A stretch of 48,711 bases of DNA from an uncultured Actinobacillus sp. (GTDB lineage Bacteria; Pseudomonadota; Gammaproteobacteria; Enterobacterales; Pasteurellaceae). A program made the translations under genes and the position numbers. Below are positions 16,822 to 24,333 of the stretch, one piece after another. The notes under the pieces are model-generated. The model was given only the letters and a program-made list of their open reading frames with translations. It ran no database searches and was not told the origin of the DNA. The stretch lies in the NCBI RefSeq assembly GCF_945915845.1, contig NZ_CAMEFX010000013.1, positions 1 to 48,711 on the forward strand, given 5' to 3'. Position 1 is the first letter of the stretch; every line of letters begins with the position of its first letter.

Positions 16822-18458
16822 TGAAATTTATGCAAACTCACAAAGTCTATTTAACCCCAATTAGCCCTATTCATATCGGCTGTGGGGAAGATTTCGAGCC
16901 AACGAATTATGTAATTGATGGAAATATTTTATACCATTTTGATCCTGTCAAACTTGGCTTATCTCAAGAACAAAAAGAACATTTAATCAAGTTAATAGAT
17001 GATGAAAGAATATCTAATGCCCAAAAATTGTTAAATATTCAAAAATTTTTTCTTAACCATAAAGAGATAGCAAAAAAAATCTCTAGCTATGAAGTAAACG
17101 TTGCTACTGGATTTCCACCAGAATGGAAAGAAAAAGTTTCAAAACCGGTTGAGATAGATAAAAATGGAAAAGAAAAGGATTTAATCAATCAATTAGCTAT
17201 TCAGCGAAATGCCTATTATCCAAGTAAGAATGGACATATTCCATATATTGCAGGAAGTAGTTTTAAAGGGGCATTTATTACACCAATTTTATCTCAACGT
17301 CATTTTGAGAATGGGCAAAGACCATTTATCAAATTAGAACCTAAAATAAATAGTCAAGATAAAAATAAAAAGCTCTCTGAAATAGCTAATAAAATAAATA
17401 CTGATTATATTTACCAGATCAATAACCTTAAATCTTTCGAAGAGGTTAAAGAGAATTTTGCTCATAATGAATTTAGAAGTATTAAATTTTCTGATTTTAT
17501 GCCCCAAATAGCCGCAAATACCAAAGTATACTATACGGTTAGCTTTCATCGGGAGTTAAGTAAAGGTCAGAAAAAATCTGATAGCAGAATAATTCAAAGA
17601 AGAGAATGTATTCTTGCAGGGCAATATCGAGCATTTACGGCAGACCTTACTATTATGGAAGATAGGGTAAATAAATTATGTCCATTAGAAGAATATTTTG
17701 AAATTACCCAAGATTATTATCAAAGAGCCTTTATTTCTGAAATTGAAAAAATGAAAGAAAGTGATTTAGTTAATGAAAAATGGGCAAACTCTCTTCTAAA
17801 TTTAATTTCAAAAGGTGGATATTTAATTCGATTGGGTAAAAATGGCTCTGATACTAAAGTATTAGAGGGAAAAGGTGTTGCTCAAATAAAAATTAATCCT
17901 AAACAAGGTCAGGAAGAATATTATCAGGAAAAAGCGACAACCTTTTGGCTAGCTGCAGATAATAATAAGCAACAAAAAGATCTTTTACCTTTTGGCTGGG
18001 CTCTAATTGAGATTCAAGGAAAAAATGAAAATTCAGCTTTAGAAGATTGGTGTAACCGACACCCAAGACCTGCTTTAGATAAAATATCAATATTTAAAGC
18101 AAAAGAGCAAGAACGTCAAAAAGAGAAAGAGGACAAAGAGAGACAGGAATTATTAAATTCTTTATCTAGTAACAGACGAACTATTGAAGAGTATATTGAT
18201 AATTGGAAAAATTTATCTAAAAACTCATTTACATCTTCAAAAATTTATTCTGATGCAAAAAAATTAATAGAACAAGCTATCCAAGATAATTGGGAGATTG
18301 AAGATAAAAAATATATTTTTGAACTATTAGATCCAAGCAACGCTAATAGTATTAGCCAAGAAAAATTTACAGATGTAGATAAATTGATTAAACCTAAAGA
18401 TAAAAAATCAGCAGCTGGTCAGTTTAGAAAATTATTAAATAGTTTGGTAGAAGAATGA
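16821..18458 (+). CDS. csm5: Type III-A RAMP Csm5, with long C-terminal extension
   Basis: 545 aa. The N-terminal 415 residues look like a normal Csm5: YLTPISPIHIGCGEDFEPTNYVID at the start, YIAGSSFKGAFITPIL near residue 145, and LPFGWALIEI near residue 390. Csm5 caps the 3' end of the crRNA in the complex and helps its trimming. Residues from about 415 to 545 are an added charged segment, rich in Lys and Glu (KAKEQERQKEKEDKERQEL) and then helical, probably a coiled coil; most Csm5 proteins of about 350-400 aa lack it. The gene is AT-rich and has no uptake signal. It overlaps csm4 by one base and cas6 by 4 nt. Confidence 0.92.
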   Translation: MKFMQTHKVYLTPISPIHIGCGEDFEPTNYVIDGNILYHFDPVKLGLSQEQKEHLIKLIDDERISNAQKLLNIQKFFLNHKEIAKKISSYEVNVATGFPPEWKEKVSKPVEIDKNGKEKDLINQLAIQRNAYYPSKNGHIPYIAGSSFKGAFITPILSQRHFENGQRPFIKLEPKINSQDKNKKLSEIANKINTDYIYQINNLKSFEEVKENFAHNEFRSIKFSDFMPQIAANTKVYYTVSFHRELSKGQKKSDSRIIQRRECILAGQYRAFTADLTIMEDRVNKLCPLEEYFEITQDYYQRAFISEIEKMKESDLVNEKWANSLLNLISKGGYLIRLGKNGSDTKVLEGKGVAQIKINPKQGQEEYYQEKATTFWLAADNNKQQKDLLPFGWALIEIQGKNENSALEDWCNRHPRPALDKISIFKAKEQERQKEKEDKERQELLNSLSSNRRTIEEYIDNWKNLSKNSFTSSKIYSDAKKLIEQAIQDNWEIEDKKYIFELLDPSNANSISQEKFTDVDKLIKPKDKKSAAGQFRKLLNSLVEE

Positions 18459-19378
18459 TTTCAAATAGTTTCCCCATCGCTCGCTATCAATTTACATTTA
18501 AAGTGAATGACCCCATTATTCTTCCCGAATATGCAGGCTCCACATTACGTGGAGCTTTCGGGCGAGCATTACGCAAAATTGCTTGTATGACTAAACAAGA
18601 GGATTGCAAGAGTTGCCCGTTATATCGCACTTGCCCTTACACCAATATTTTTGAAACGCCAGCACCTGAAACCCATCAAATCCAACAATTTAGCCAAGTG
18701 CCAAATGGTTATATTATTGAACCGCCTGAATGGGGAATAACAGAATATCGACAAGGCGAAATACTTCGCTTTAATTTAGTTTTATTCGGCCGTTTAGTGT
18801 CGCAATTACCTTTAATTGCCTTTGCCTTTAAACGTGCTTTTGAATATAACATTGCAGGCGGAAAAGGTGAATTAGTGGATATTGCATTTTTTTCACAAAA
18901 TCAAACCGCTTGTCAGTCGATTTTACAGCAGGGAAATATTATTGAACATCAAGCAGAAATTATTATTCCCACCGATTTACCTAATAAAATGGAATTAGAG
19001 ATTTTAACGCCATTGCGTTTACAAGATAACGGCAAACCATTAAAACCCAATGAAATTAATTTAAACCGCTTTTTAATTAGTTTGGCAAAACGTATTTCAT
19101 TATTAAGTGAATTTCATCATCAACCGCTTAATTTAGAGTTTGATAATTTAATTTCATTATTGCCACAAATTGAAGATCAAAAACAATTAAAATGGCAAGA
19201 TTGGACAAGATATTCTTCTCGCCAACAACAAAAAATGAAATTAGGTGGCGTAATTGGAAAATGGGAATTTCACAACGTTCCGAATGAATGGGCAGAATTG
19301 CTTTATATCGGGCAATGGCTACATAATGGTAAAAATGCGACTTTTGGCTTAGGAAAATATCAGATTACAAATTTGTAA
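18455..19378 (+). CDS. cas6: CRISPR pre-crRNA endoribonuclease Cas6
   Basis: 307 aa RAMP protein. LPEYAGSTLRGAFGRALRKIACM (residues 20-42) and a four-Cys segment, CMTKQEDCKSCPLYRTCPY, are typical of the PF10040-type Cas6 family, and GKNATFGLGKYQI at the C-terminus is the Gly-rich RAMP loop. Cas6 cuts within the repeat to leave an 8-nt 5' handle, here ATTGAAAC. Being last in the csm transcript unit (ATGA overlap with csm5), it belongs to this locus and not to another CRISPR type. I cannot assign the catalytic His with certainty. Confidence 0.9.
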   Translation: MISNSFPIARYQFTFKVNDPIILPEYAGSTLRGAFGRALRKIACMTKQEDCKSCPLYRTCPYTNIFETPAPETHQIQQFSQVPNGYIIEPPEWGITEYRQGEILRFNLVLFGRLVSQLPLIAFAFKRAFEYNIAGGKGELVDIAFFSQNQTACQSILQQGNIIEHQAEIIIPTDLPNKMELEILTPLRLQDNGKPLKPNEINLNRFLISLAKRISLLSEFHHQPLNLEFDNLISLLPQIEDQKQLKWQDWTRYSSRQQQKMKLGGVIGKWEFHNVPNEWAELLYIGQWLHNGKNATFGLGKYQITNL

Positions 19379-19442
19379 TTTAATCTCAATTTAAAAAATA
19401 TCGTTTAAACTTACCGCACTTTTTATCAAAATAAGGAAAAAT

Positions 19443-19733
19443 ATGGCGGTCTGGTTTATTTCAAGACATCAAGGTGCAATTGATTGGATTAAACAACAAT
19501 CTATTCATATTGATCGTTTTGAAAGCCACTTAGATGTTAATTTAATCCAAGCGGAAGATACCGTTATTGGTACGCTTCCCATTCATCTTGCGGCAGAAGT
19601 TTGCCAAAAAGGGGCAAAATTTTATTTTTTATCAATTAACATGCGCCCGGAACAACGCGGCACAGAATTAACACAAGCACAACTTGTAGAACAAGGCTGT
19701 GCATTGCAAGAATTTTATATTGAAAAATGTTAG
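19443..19733 (+). CDS. csx16: CRISPR-associated protein Csx16
   Basis: 96 aa. MAVWFISRHQGAIDWIKQQ at the start, then the conserved DTVIGTLPIHLAAEVCQKGA, identify the Csx16 (VVA1548) family, found next to type III systems. Recent work on type III loci places Csx16 among proteins that degrade cyclic oligoadenylate (ring nucleases); I state this from memory and as a family property. The protein is small and soluble, which fits a Rossmann-like fold. It has an AAGGA ribosome site, starts 64 bp after cas6, and is 8 nt from the Card1-like gene, so the switch and its probable off-switch are cotranscribed. An uptake signal is in the preceding gap (19413-19421). Confidence 0.9.
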   Translation: MAVWFISRHQGAIDWIKQQSIHIDRFESHLDVNLIQAEDTVIGTLPIHLAAEVCQKGAKFYFLSINMRPEQRGTELTQAQLVEQGCALQEFYIEKC

Positions 19734-19741
19734 GAGTCATT

Positions 19742-20914
19742 ATGCAAAAATATGATATTCACGTTTGTTTGGTTTCAGGACAAGCTGCACCAAATTTATT
19801 ACCTATTTTAGATACGGAATTTAAGCCGAAAGAAATTGTATTGATTGTGTCAAATAAAATGAAAGAAAAAGCCAATAATTTGGCTGAAATTTACAAAAAG
19901 AACAATATTAAAGTGATACAAAAAATGTTGAGTGATGAATTTAATTTTTCAACAATGGAACAAGAAATTTATGCTATTGCAGAAGAATATCTTGATAAAA
20001 ATGTCGCTTTAAATGTTACGGGTGGCACAAAATTAATTGCGATTGCAGCTCAAAATGCCTTCCAAACGGCTGGAAACCCTATTTTTTATGTAGATACAGA
20101 TGAGAATCGTATTATCTTTATTTCTAAAGATGAACAAGGACGCTGGATTGAAGATAAGATGTTACATACCAATGTTAATCTTAGTGATTATTTTGGTTCT
20201 TATGGTTTCCAAACATTCTGCCATTCGCAACCTGACATTAAAGAAGAATGGTTAGATATTCCAAAGTTACTTATACAGTATTACGATCGTTATGCTAATG
20301 TTATTCCACTTTTAAATAAATATGCCTCTTTAGCGGAAAAACAAGGTTTAAAAGTGGAGATTTATAAAGAAGATCAGCGAATTAATTTACTTGATGATGT
20401 ATTGGCTGAATTTGATGATAAATATGATTTGATTGAATATAGAAATAATCAAATTAATTTCAAAAATCAAGATGTTCGTTTCTTTCTTAATGGTGGTTGG
20501 TTAGAAGATTATACTTTCAATCTTCTAAAGGATATTAAGCAGATTGATGATATTGGTTGTAATATTGAAGTGGCTAATCTTCATTATAAGCAAGAAAAAA
20601 GTGATTTCTCTAAAAATAATAAGGGGAATAAAAACGAGTTTGATATTGTTTTTATGGCTAAAAATAAATTACATATTATTGAGTGTAAAACACAAAAGCT
20701 GGATAAATCCGGTGGCGTGAAAGCAGAAGATATTCTGTATAAATTAGAAACCTTAAAAGATTATGGTGGATTGTTCACCAAAAAATGTTTAATTAGCTAT
20801 TGTTCTCTTCCTGAAGCCATTTTAAATCGTGCTAAATCGCTCAATATTAAAATTATTCAAGGAAAAGATTTATTACGTTTAAAATCATTGATTCAAGATT
20901 GGATTGCACGCTAA
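19742..20914 (+). CDS. card1: Card1/Can2-like CARF nuclease (DUF1887)
   Basis: 390 aa. The N-terminal half is a CARF sensor domain, with VCLVSGQAAPNLLPIL at residues 6-21 and the ligand-site motif LNVTGGTKLIAIAA near residue 90. The C-terminal half is a PD-(D/E)xK nuclease: NEFDIVF (Glu299, Asp301) and HIIECKTQ (Glu314, Lys316) supply the metal site. This domain order is that of Card1 and Can2, which are activated by cyclic tetra-adenylate and cut single-stranded RNA and DNA, causing dormancy of the infected cell. ATG at 19742 follows TAGGAGT; a TTG 15 nt upstream is less likely. The stop overlaps the next gene (TAATG). No uptake signal is inside and the gene is AT-rich. Confidence 0.9.
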   Translation: MQKYDIHVCLVSGQAAPNLLPILDTEFKPKEIVLIVSNKMKEKANNLAEIYKKNNIKVIQKMLSDEFNFSTMEQEIYAIAEEYLDKNVALNVTGGTKLIAIAAQNAFQTAGNPIFYVDTDENRIIFISKDEQGRWIEDKMLHTNVNLSDYFGSYGFQTFCHSQPDIKEEWLDIPKLLIQYYDRYANVIPLLNKYASLAEKQGLKVEIYKEDQRINLLDDVLAEFDDKYDLIEYRNNQINFKNQDVRFFLNGGWLEDYTFNLLKDIKQIDDIGCNIEVANLHYKQEKSDFSKNNKGNKNEFDIVFMAKNKLHIIECKTQKLDKSGGVKAEDILYKLETLKDYGGLFTKKCLISYCSLPEAILNRAKSLNIKIIQGKDLLRLKSLIQDWIAR

Positions 20915-22047
20915 TGAAAAATTACAACAAACGCATACTACTATCTGTTACAGGAATGTCGCCAGCGGTTGTTACAGAAACATTGTATGCTTTAGTAACA
21001 GAAAAAGGCTTTATCCCAACAGAAATTCGAGTCATTACCACGCTACAAGGTAAAAATAAATTACTCGATGTTTTATTACGCCGTGGCGCATTAGCAGAAT
21101 TTATTGCTGATTATGGCGAACAATATGGTTTTTCACATATTCATTTTGATGAGAGTTGTATTGAAGTAATTAACGATATAAGCGGTGAAAAATTATCGGA
21201 TATTCGCACGCCTGAAGAAAATGATTTAGCGGCAAACCAAATCGTGAAACTGGTTGGACAGCTTTGCCAAGATGAACATTCAGCAATTCACGTCTCTATT
21301 GCCGGCGGTCGCAAAACAATGGGATTTTTCTTAGGCTATGCGCTTTCCCTTTATGGGCGTAAGCAAGATAGCCTATCCCACGTGTTAGTTTCGGCAGAAT
21401 TTGAAAATGTGCGAGATTTTTATTATCCGAAACCTTACCCTTGTGAAATTTTCAATGATAAGGGGGTAGCTTTGGACGCTTCGCAAGGCAAAGTGATGCT
21501 GGCGGAAATTCCTTGGGTTCGGTTGGGGTTGGGGATTCCGGCAGATCTGCTTAATAATCAGATTTCCTATAGTCAGTCGGTCAATAATGCACAACAAATT
21601 TTGGAAACCCCAAGCATTTCTTTTATCGACAAAATTGTGGATAGAAAAGTAAAATTAGGGGAGCATATGGTGAAATTTGCGCCACGAGGCTATACCTTTT
21701 TGCTTGCACTAGTGATTGCCAAAGAACAACAATGGAAATTTGACTATAACAAGCAAGAAGCAAAAATCATTGAACTTTACCTACAAATTTATGAATTAGT
21801 GAAAGGAAATGATCTTAGTATGCAGGATCGTTTAACCGGTAAATATTATGAATTGGATATTCTTAAGAAAGTGTTGTCGGAGTCGGCACACGATATTAAT
21901 GAAAAAGTTCGCAAAGCCTTTTCCTTAGGCAAATCTGTGAAAGTTCCCTATATTCCTTCCGCTAAAAATGGTTGTTATGAATTGATGATTGAAAGTGCCG
22001 ATATTGATTTTTCTGCTATTCAATCTGAAATTCAACATCTTCTTTAA
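20914..22047 (+). CDS. NE0113-family CRISPR CARF protein (possible ring nuclease or sensor)
   Basis: 377 aa. The N-terminal domain has LLSVTGMSPAVVTETLYAL (about residues 9-27), then VSIAGGRKTMGFFLGYALSLYG (about 127-148), both diagnostic for the Cas_NE0113 (TIGR02584/PF09623) group of CARF proteins. The C-terminal region begins with KFAPRGYTFLLALVIAKEQ near residue 250 and looks like a helical, winged-helix-type domain. I see no convincing HEPN catalytic pair and no nuclease motif. Databases sometimes call such proteins Csm6-like or ring nuclease. It may break down cyclic oligoadenylate, or act as a ligand-controlled regulator of the locus; neither is shown by the sequence. It is the last gene of the csm transcript. 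Confidence 0.82.
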   Translation: MKNYNKRILLSVTGMSPAVVTETLYALVTEKGFIPTEIRVITTLQGKNKLLDVLLRRGALAEFIADYGEQYGFSHIHFDESCIEVINDISGEKLSDIRTPEENDLAANQIVKLVGQLCQDEHSAIHVSIAGGRKTMGFFLGYALSLYGRKQDSLSHVLVSAEFENVRDFYYPKPYPCEIFNDKGVALDASQGKVMLAEIPWVRLGLGIPADLLNNQISYSQSVNNAQQILETPSISFIDKIVDRKVKLGEHMVKFAPRGYTFLLALVIAKEQQWKFDYNKQEAKIIELYLQIYELVKGNDLSMQDRLTGKYYELDILKKVLSESAHDINEKVRKAFSLGKSVKVPYIPSAKNGCYELMIESADIDFSAIQSEIQHLL

Positions 22048-22061
22048 TCTTTTCTATACAG

Positions 22062-22224
22062 GCGGTAGTTTTTTACCGCTTTAGCCTGATAACAAAGTTT
22101 ATTCATTCAGTGTTTATTGGGGCTAATGTAATTAGCCCCTACAGCCGTTTTATATTAAGATATTTTGATAACTAAAATATTTCAAATCGATTAAAAAATT
22201 TGAAGTGGTAATTTTTTACCGCTT
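22062..22224. terminator. Hairpins ending the csm operon, in a 351-bp gap
   Basis: The gap 22048-22398 has three hairpins. GCGGTA/TACCGC (22062-22079) is followed by TTTA. GGGGCTAAT-GTA-ATTAGCCCC (22119-22139) is a perfect 9-bp stem. AAGTGGTAA-TTTT-TTACCGCTT (22203-22224) has a 9-bp stem with one G-T pair and is followed by TTT; it could end transcripts from both sides. The remainder to 22398 is very AT-rich and probably holds the promoter of the adaptation genes, though I see no clear -35/-10 pair. Confidence 0.55.
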
Positions 22225-22398
22225 TTTACAAATTTGTAATTTTAAATATGCGTTGATACTTAATTTATTATACTCCCATTCTTAGAGAGAATTTGAAAAT
22301 TTATTCTAAATAAGTTAATTAGAATATTTTACCACCTTAAATTTTAATCTAATCCATCAGTGAAAATTTTATCAAAATTATTACAAAGGAGAGTAAAA

Positions 22399-22536
22399 AT
22401 GGGCGATATTTTAGAAGAAATCCAACAAATCATTTTTGCACATTGTAGTAATGATGAGCCGTATCTCTATGATCTCTTTAGGGAGGCTGAAGAATGGACA
22501 CTACCCGAACTCGATATCTCATTGCTTATGATATAG
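22399..22536 (+). CDS. Possible small protein (45 aa) overlapping cas2
   Basis: An ATG at 22399 with a strong ribosome site (AAAGGAGAG) opens a 45-codon frame that runs 43 nt into the first cas2 gene in another frame. The product is acidic: it begins MGDILEEIQQIIFAHCSND and has EPYLYDLFREAEEW in the middle. I do not recognise it. The ribosome site of cas2 (GGGAGG) lies inside its 3' half, so at the least it could serve as a leader peptide coupling translation to cas2. The last 14 codons are constrained by cas2, so the free part is about 31 codons. Confidence 0.5.
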   Translation: MGDILEEIQQIIFAHCSNDEPYLYDLFREAEEWTLPELDISLLMI

Positions 22537-22778
22537 CCGACAGCAAACGGCTTTATCGCATTCATAAGCAAGTGGAGGCTTATGCCATTGGCGGGCAGAA
22601 ATCCTTTTATGAGTGTTGGCTAACGCCACACGAATTGGCAAAATTGAAGGAAAAAATGACCGCACTTATGGAAAATAGCGAAGATCGTATTTTTATTTAT
22701 CAACTTCATCAAGACACAGAAGTCGAATTATTCGGCAAAGCAACATTACAATCCACGCAACCTTTTTTATTGATATAG
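22494..22778 (+). CDS. cas2: CRISPR adaptation protein Cas2 (first copy)
   Basis: 94 aa. The ferredoxin-like Cas2 fold starts RYLIAYDIADSKRLYRIHK, with the conserved Asp13 at the end of the first strand; RIFIYQLHQDTEVELFGK is the later strand pair. Cas2 dimers bridge two Cas1 dimers to integrate new spacers at the leader. ATG at 22494 has GGGAGG 7 nt upstream. It lies 9 nt before cas1, with AGGAGGG between. It differs clearly from the second Cas2 at 23870, so the pair is not a recent duplication. An uptake signal lies at 22659-22667. Confidence 0.93.
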   Translation: MDTTRTRYLIAYDIADSKRLYRIHKQVEAYAIGGQKSFYECWLTPHELAKLKEKMTALMENSEDRIFIYQLHQDTEVELFGKATLQSTQPFLLI

Positions 22779-22787
22779 GAGGGCATT

Positions 22788-23861
22788 ATGTCTAGCTTAT
22801 ATATTGATCGCAAAGGCACGGAAATTAAAATGAGTGGTGATACCTTGGTTTGTTATGAAAATGAAGAACGGATCGGTACCATTCCTCTTGCGCCGATTGA
22901 GCGAATTTATTTGAAAGGCGATGTGAAATTACAGGCTTCGCTATTGGCTAAATTGGGAGAAAGAAATATTGGGATTATTTGCCTTTCAGGTCGTAAAAAT
23001 ATACCAACGTTGTTTATGTCGCAACCACACAATGACGCAGAACGCCGTCTCTCACAATATGAACTCTCAAACAATGAAGCGTTCTGCCTTGCTTTTGCCA
23101 AAAAACTGATCACGCTCAAACTTGTTACACAGAAAAATTGGCTGTGGCAAGCTTCCAATGCAAGACTAGATAAAAAAATCTTGCTTGTGCCAAAGGCAGA
23201 AGAGTTAGAAGGGCTCATCGGTAAGATTGAGCAACAGACAAATTTGGCATCTTTACGTGGTATTGAAGGCAGGGCGGCAAATGTTTATTTTACTGCGTTA
23301 AGCCTTTACCTTCCGCCTGCATTACGGTTTGCGGGTCGAAACCGCCGTCCGCCACGAGATCCGTTTAATGCGGTAATGTCATTAAGTTATACGTTGTTAC
23401 ATTCGGAAGCTGTTTTAACCGCCTATGGTGCAGGTTTGGATCCTTATATCGGTTTTCTTCATAGTTTAGATTATGGGCGTGAGTCGCTGGCTTGTGATTT
23501 AATTGAGCCAATTCGACCGCTTGTGGATAACTGGTTGTTGAGTTGTTTTCGTCAAAATATTTTGCGTGAAGAGCATTTTAACACCACGCAAGAAGGCTGC
23601 TTACTTGGTAAAGCAGGGCGCATTCATTTCTATCAAGAATATGAACGTGTCATTGCTAATTGGCGCAAAATGCTAACGGAAAATTGTTATGATTTGGTGC
23701 AATTGTTTAAGACTTGCCAATTGGATTGTTCGCCACAACGCCGTGCCAGCCAGCTTTCGCCAGCCAGTTTGTTGCAATATGAGCAAAACTGGAAACGCTT
23801 GTTGGAGAACTATTATTTTAATCAGCGCACAATGTTGAGTAATTATGAATTTTATTTTTAG
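22788..23861 (+). CDS. cas1: CRISPR integrase Cas1
   Basis: 357 aa, metal-dependent integrase that inserts spacers. The metal ligands are visible: Glu160 in LRGIEGRAANVYF, His225 in IGFLHSLDYGRESL, and Asp237 with Glu240 in CDLIEPIRPLVD. The N-terminal beta domain (SLYIDRKGTEIKMSGDTLVCY, IPLAPIERIYLKGDVKLQ) is complete. It is not fused to a reverse transcriptase, so acquisition should be from DNA. It sits between two different cas2 genes, with almost the same AGGAGG-CATT-ATG start context as the second one. The cluster is separated by 450 bp from the csm operon and leads straight into the array. Confidence 0.96.
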   Translation: MSSLYIDRKGTEIKMSGDTLVCYENEERIGTIPLAPIERIYLKGDVKLQASLLAKLGERNIGIICLSGRKNIPTLFMSQPHNDAERRLSQYELSNNEAFCLAFAKKLITLKLVTQKNWLWQASNARLDKKILLVPKAEELEGLIGKIEQQTNLASLRGIEGRAANVYFTALSLYLPPALRFAGRNRRPPRDPFNAVMSLSYTLLHSEAVLTAYGAGLDPYIGFLHSLDYGRESLACDLIEPIRPLVDNWLLSCFRQNILREEHFNTTQEGCLLGKAGRIHFYQEYERVIANWRKMLTENCYDLVQLFKTCQLDCSPQRRASQLSPASLLQYEQNWKRLLENYYFNQRTMLSNYEFYF

Positions 23862-23869
23862 GAGGCATT

Positions 23870-24160
23870 ATGCATTTTTTAGTAGGTTATGATATTAGTG
23901 ATGAAAAACGGTTGCAAAGAATTCACAAGGTAATGGCTAAGCACGCTACGCCTATTCAATACAGTATTTTTTTATTTGAGGGGGAGCGTAAGGGATTACA
24001 AGCCTGTATTGATGATGTAATGCGTTTTTTTCATAAAAAAGAGGATGATTTGCGTGTTTATCCGCTTCCTTCCAATGGTAAGCAATGGCATTTAGGGAAA
24101 GCGGTTTTACCCGAAGGGGTTATTTGGACAGCATTGCCGTTAAATACGCAGGTTGTCTAA
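23870..24160 (+). CDS. cas2: CRISPR adaptation protein Cas2 (second copy, different subfamily)
   Basis: 96 aa. MHFLVGYDISDEKRLQRIHKVM has the Cas2 first strand with Asp8; TPIQYSIFLFEGERKGLQACIDDV is the usual Q-S-x-F segment. DDLRVYPLPSNGKQWHLGKAVLPEGV ends the core. It begins 8 nt after cas1 with an AGGAGG ribosome site and ends just before the leader. It looks more like the common stand-alone Cas2 family than the first copy, which has YAIGGQKSFYECWLT in place of that segment. Either could be the real Cas1 partner, or the two may form mixed dimers. Confidence 0.93.
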   Translation: MHFLVGYDISDEKRLQRIHKVMAKHATPIQYSIFLFEGERKGLQACIDDVMRFFHKKEDDLRVYPLPSNGKQWHLGKAVLPEGVIWTALPLNTQVV

Positions 24161-24333
24161 TTACGCTCGAAAAGTGCGGTGTTTTTTGTTATAATATCGC
24201 TGTTTTTGACAAGTGGAAGGAATAAAGTTGATTATTTTTCAATCAATTCAACAGCTAACTCTTCGGCTTCTCGGAAATCTTGGGGAGTCGTTGTTTAACT
24301 TATTGAAATGTAAGAAAAATAACCCCTTCCACA
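24161..24333 (+). promoter_or_regulatory. CRISPR leader with candidate promoter
   Basis: The region between the second cas2 and the first repeat has an uptake signal (24172-24180) and a perfect TATAAT at 24190-24195; the -35 is poor. A start near 24202 would give a leader transcript of about 130 nt before the first repeat. Orientation is supported by intact repeats next to this side and decayed ones at the far end. Confidence 0.7.

Noticed and set aside
21628-21670. R-x6-H motif (RKVKLGEH) as a HEPN RNase site in the NE0113-type protein
   Set aside because: Spacing is at the edge of the HEPN rule, it lies between the CARF and helical domains, and the usual hydrophobic context of HEPN is missing.
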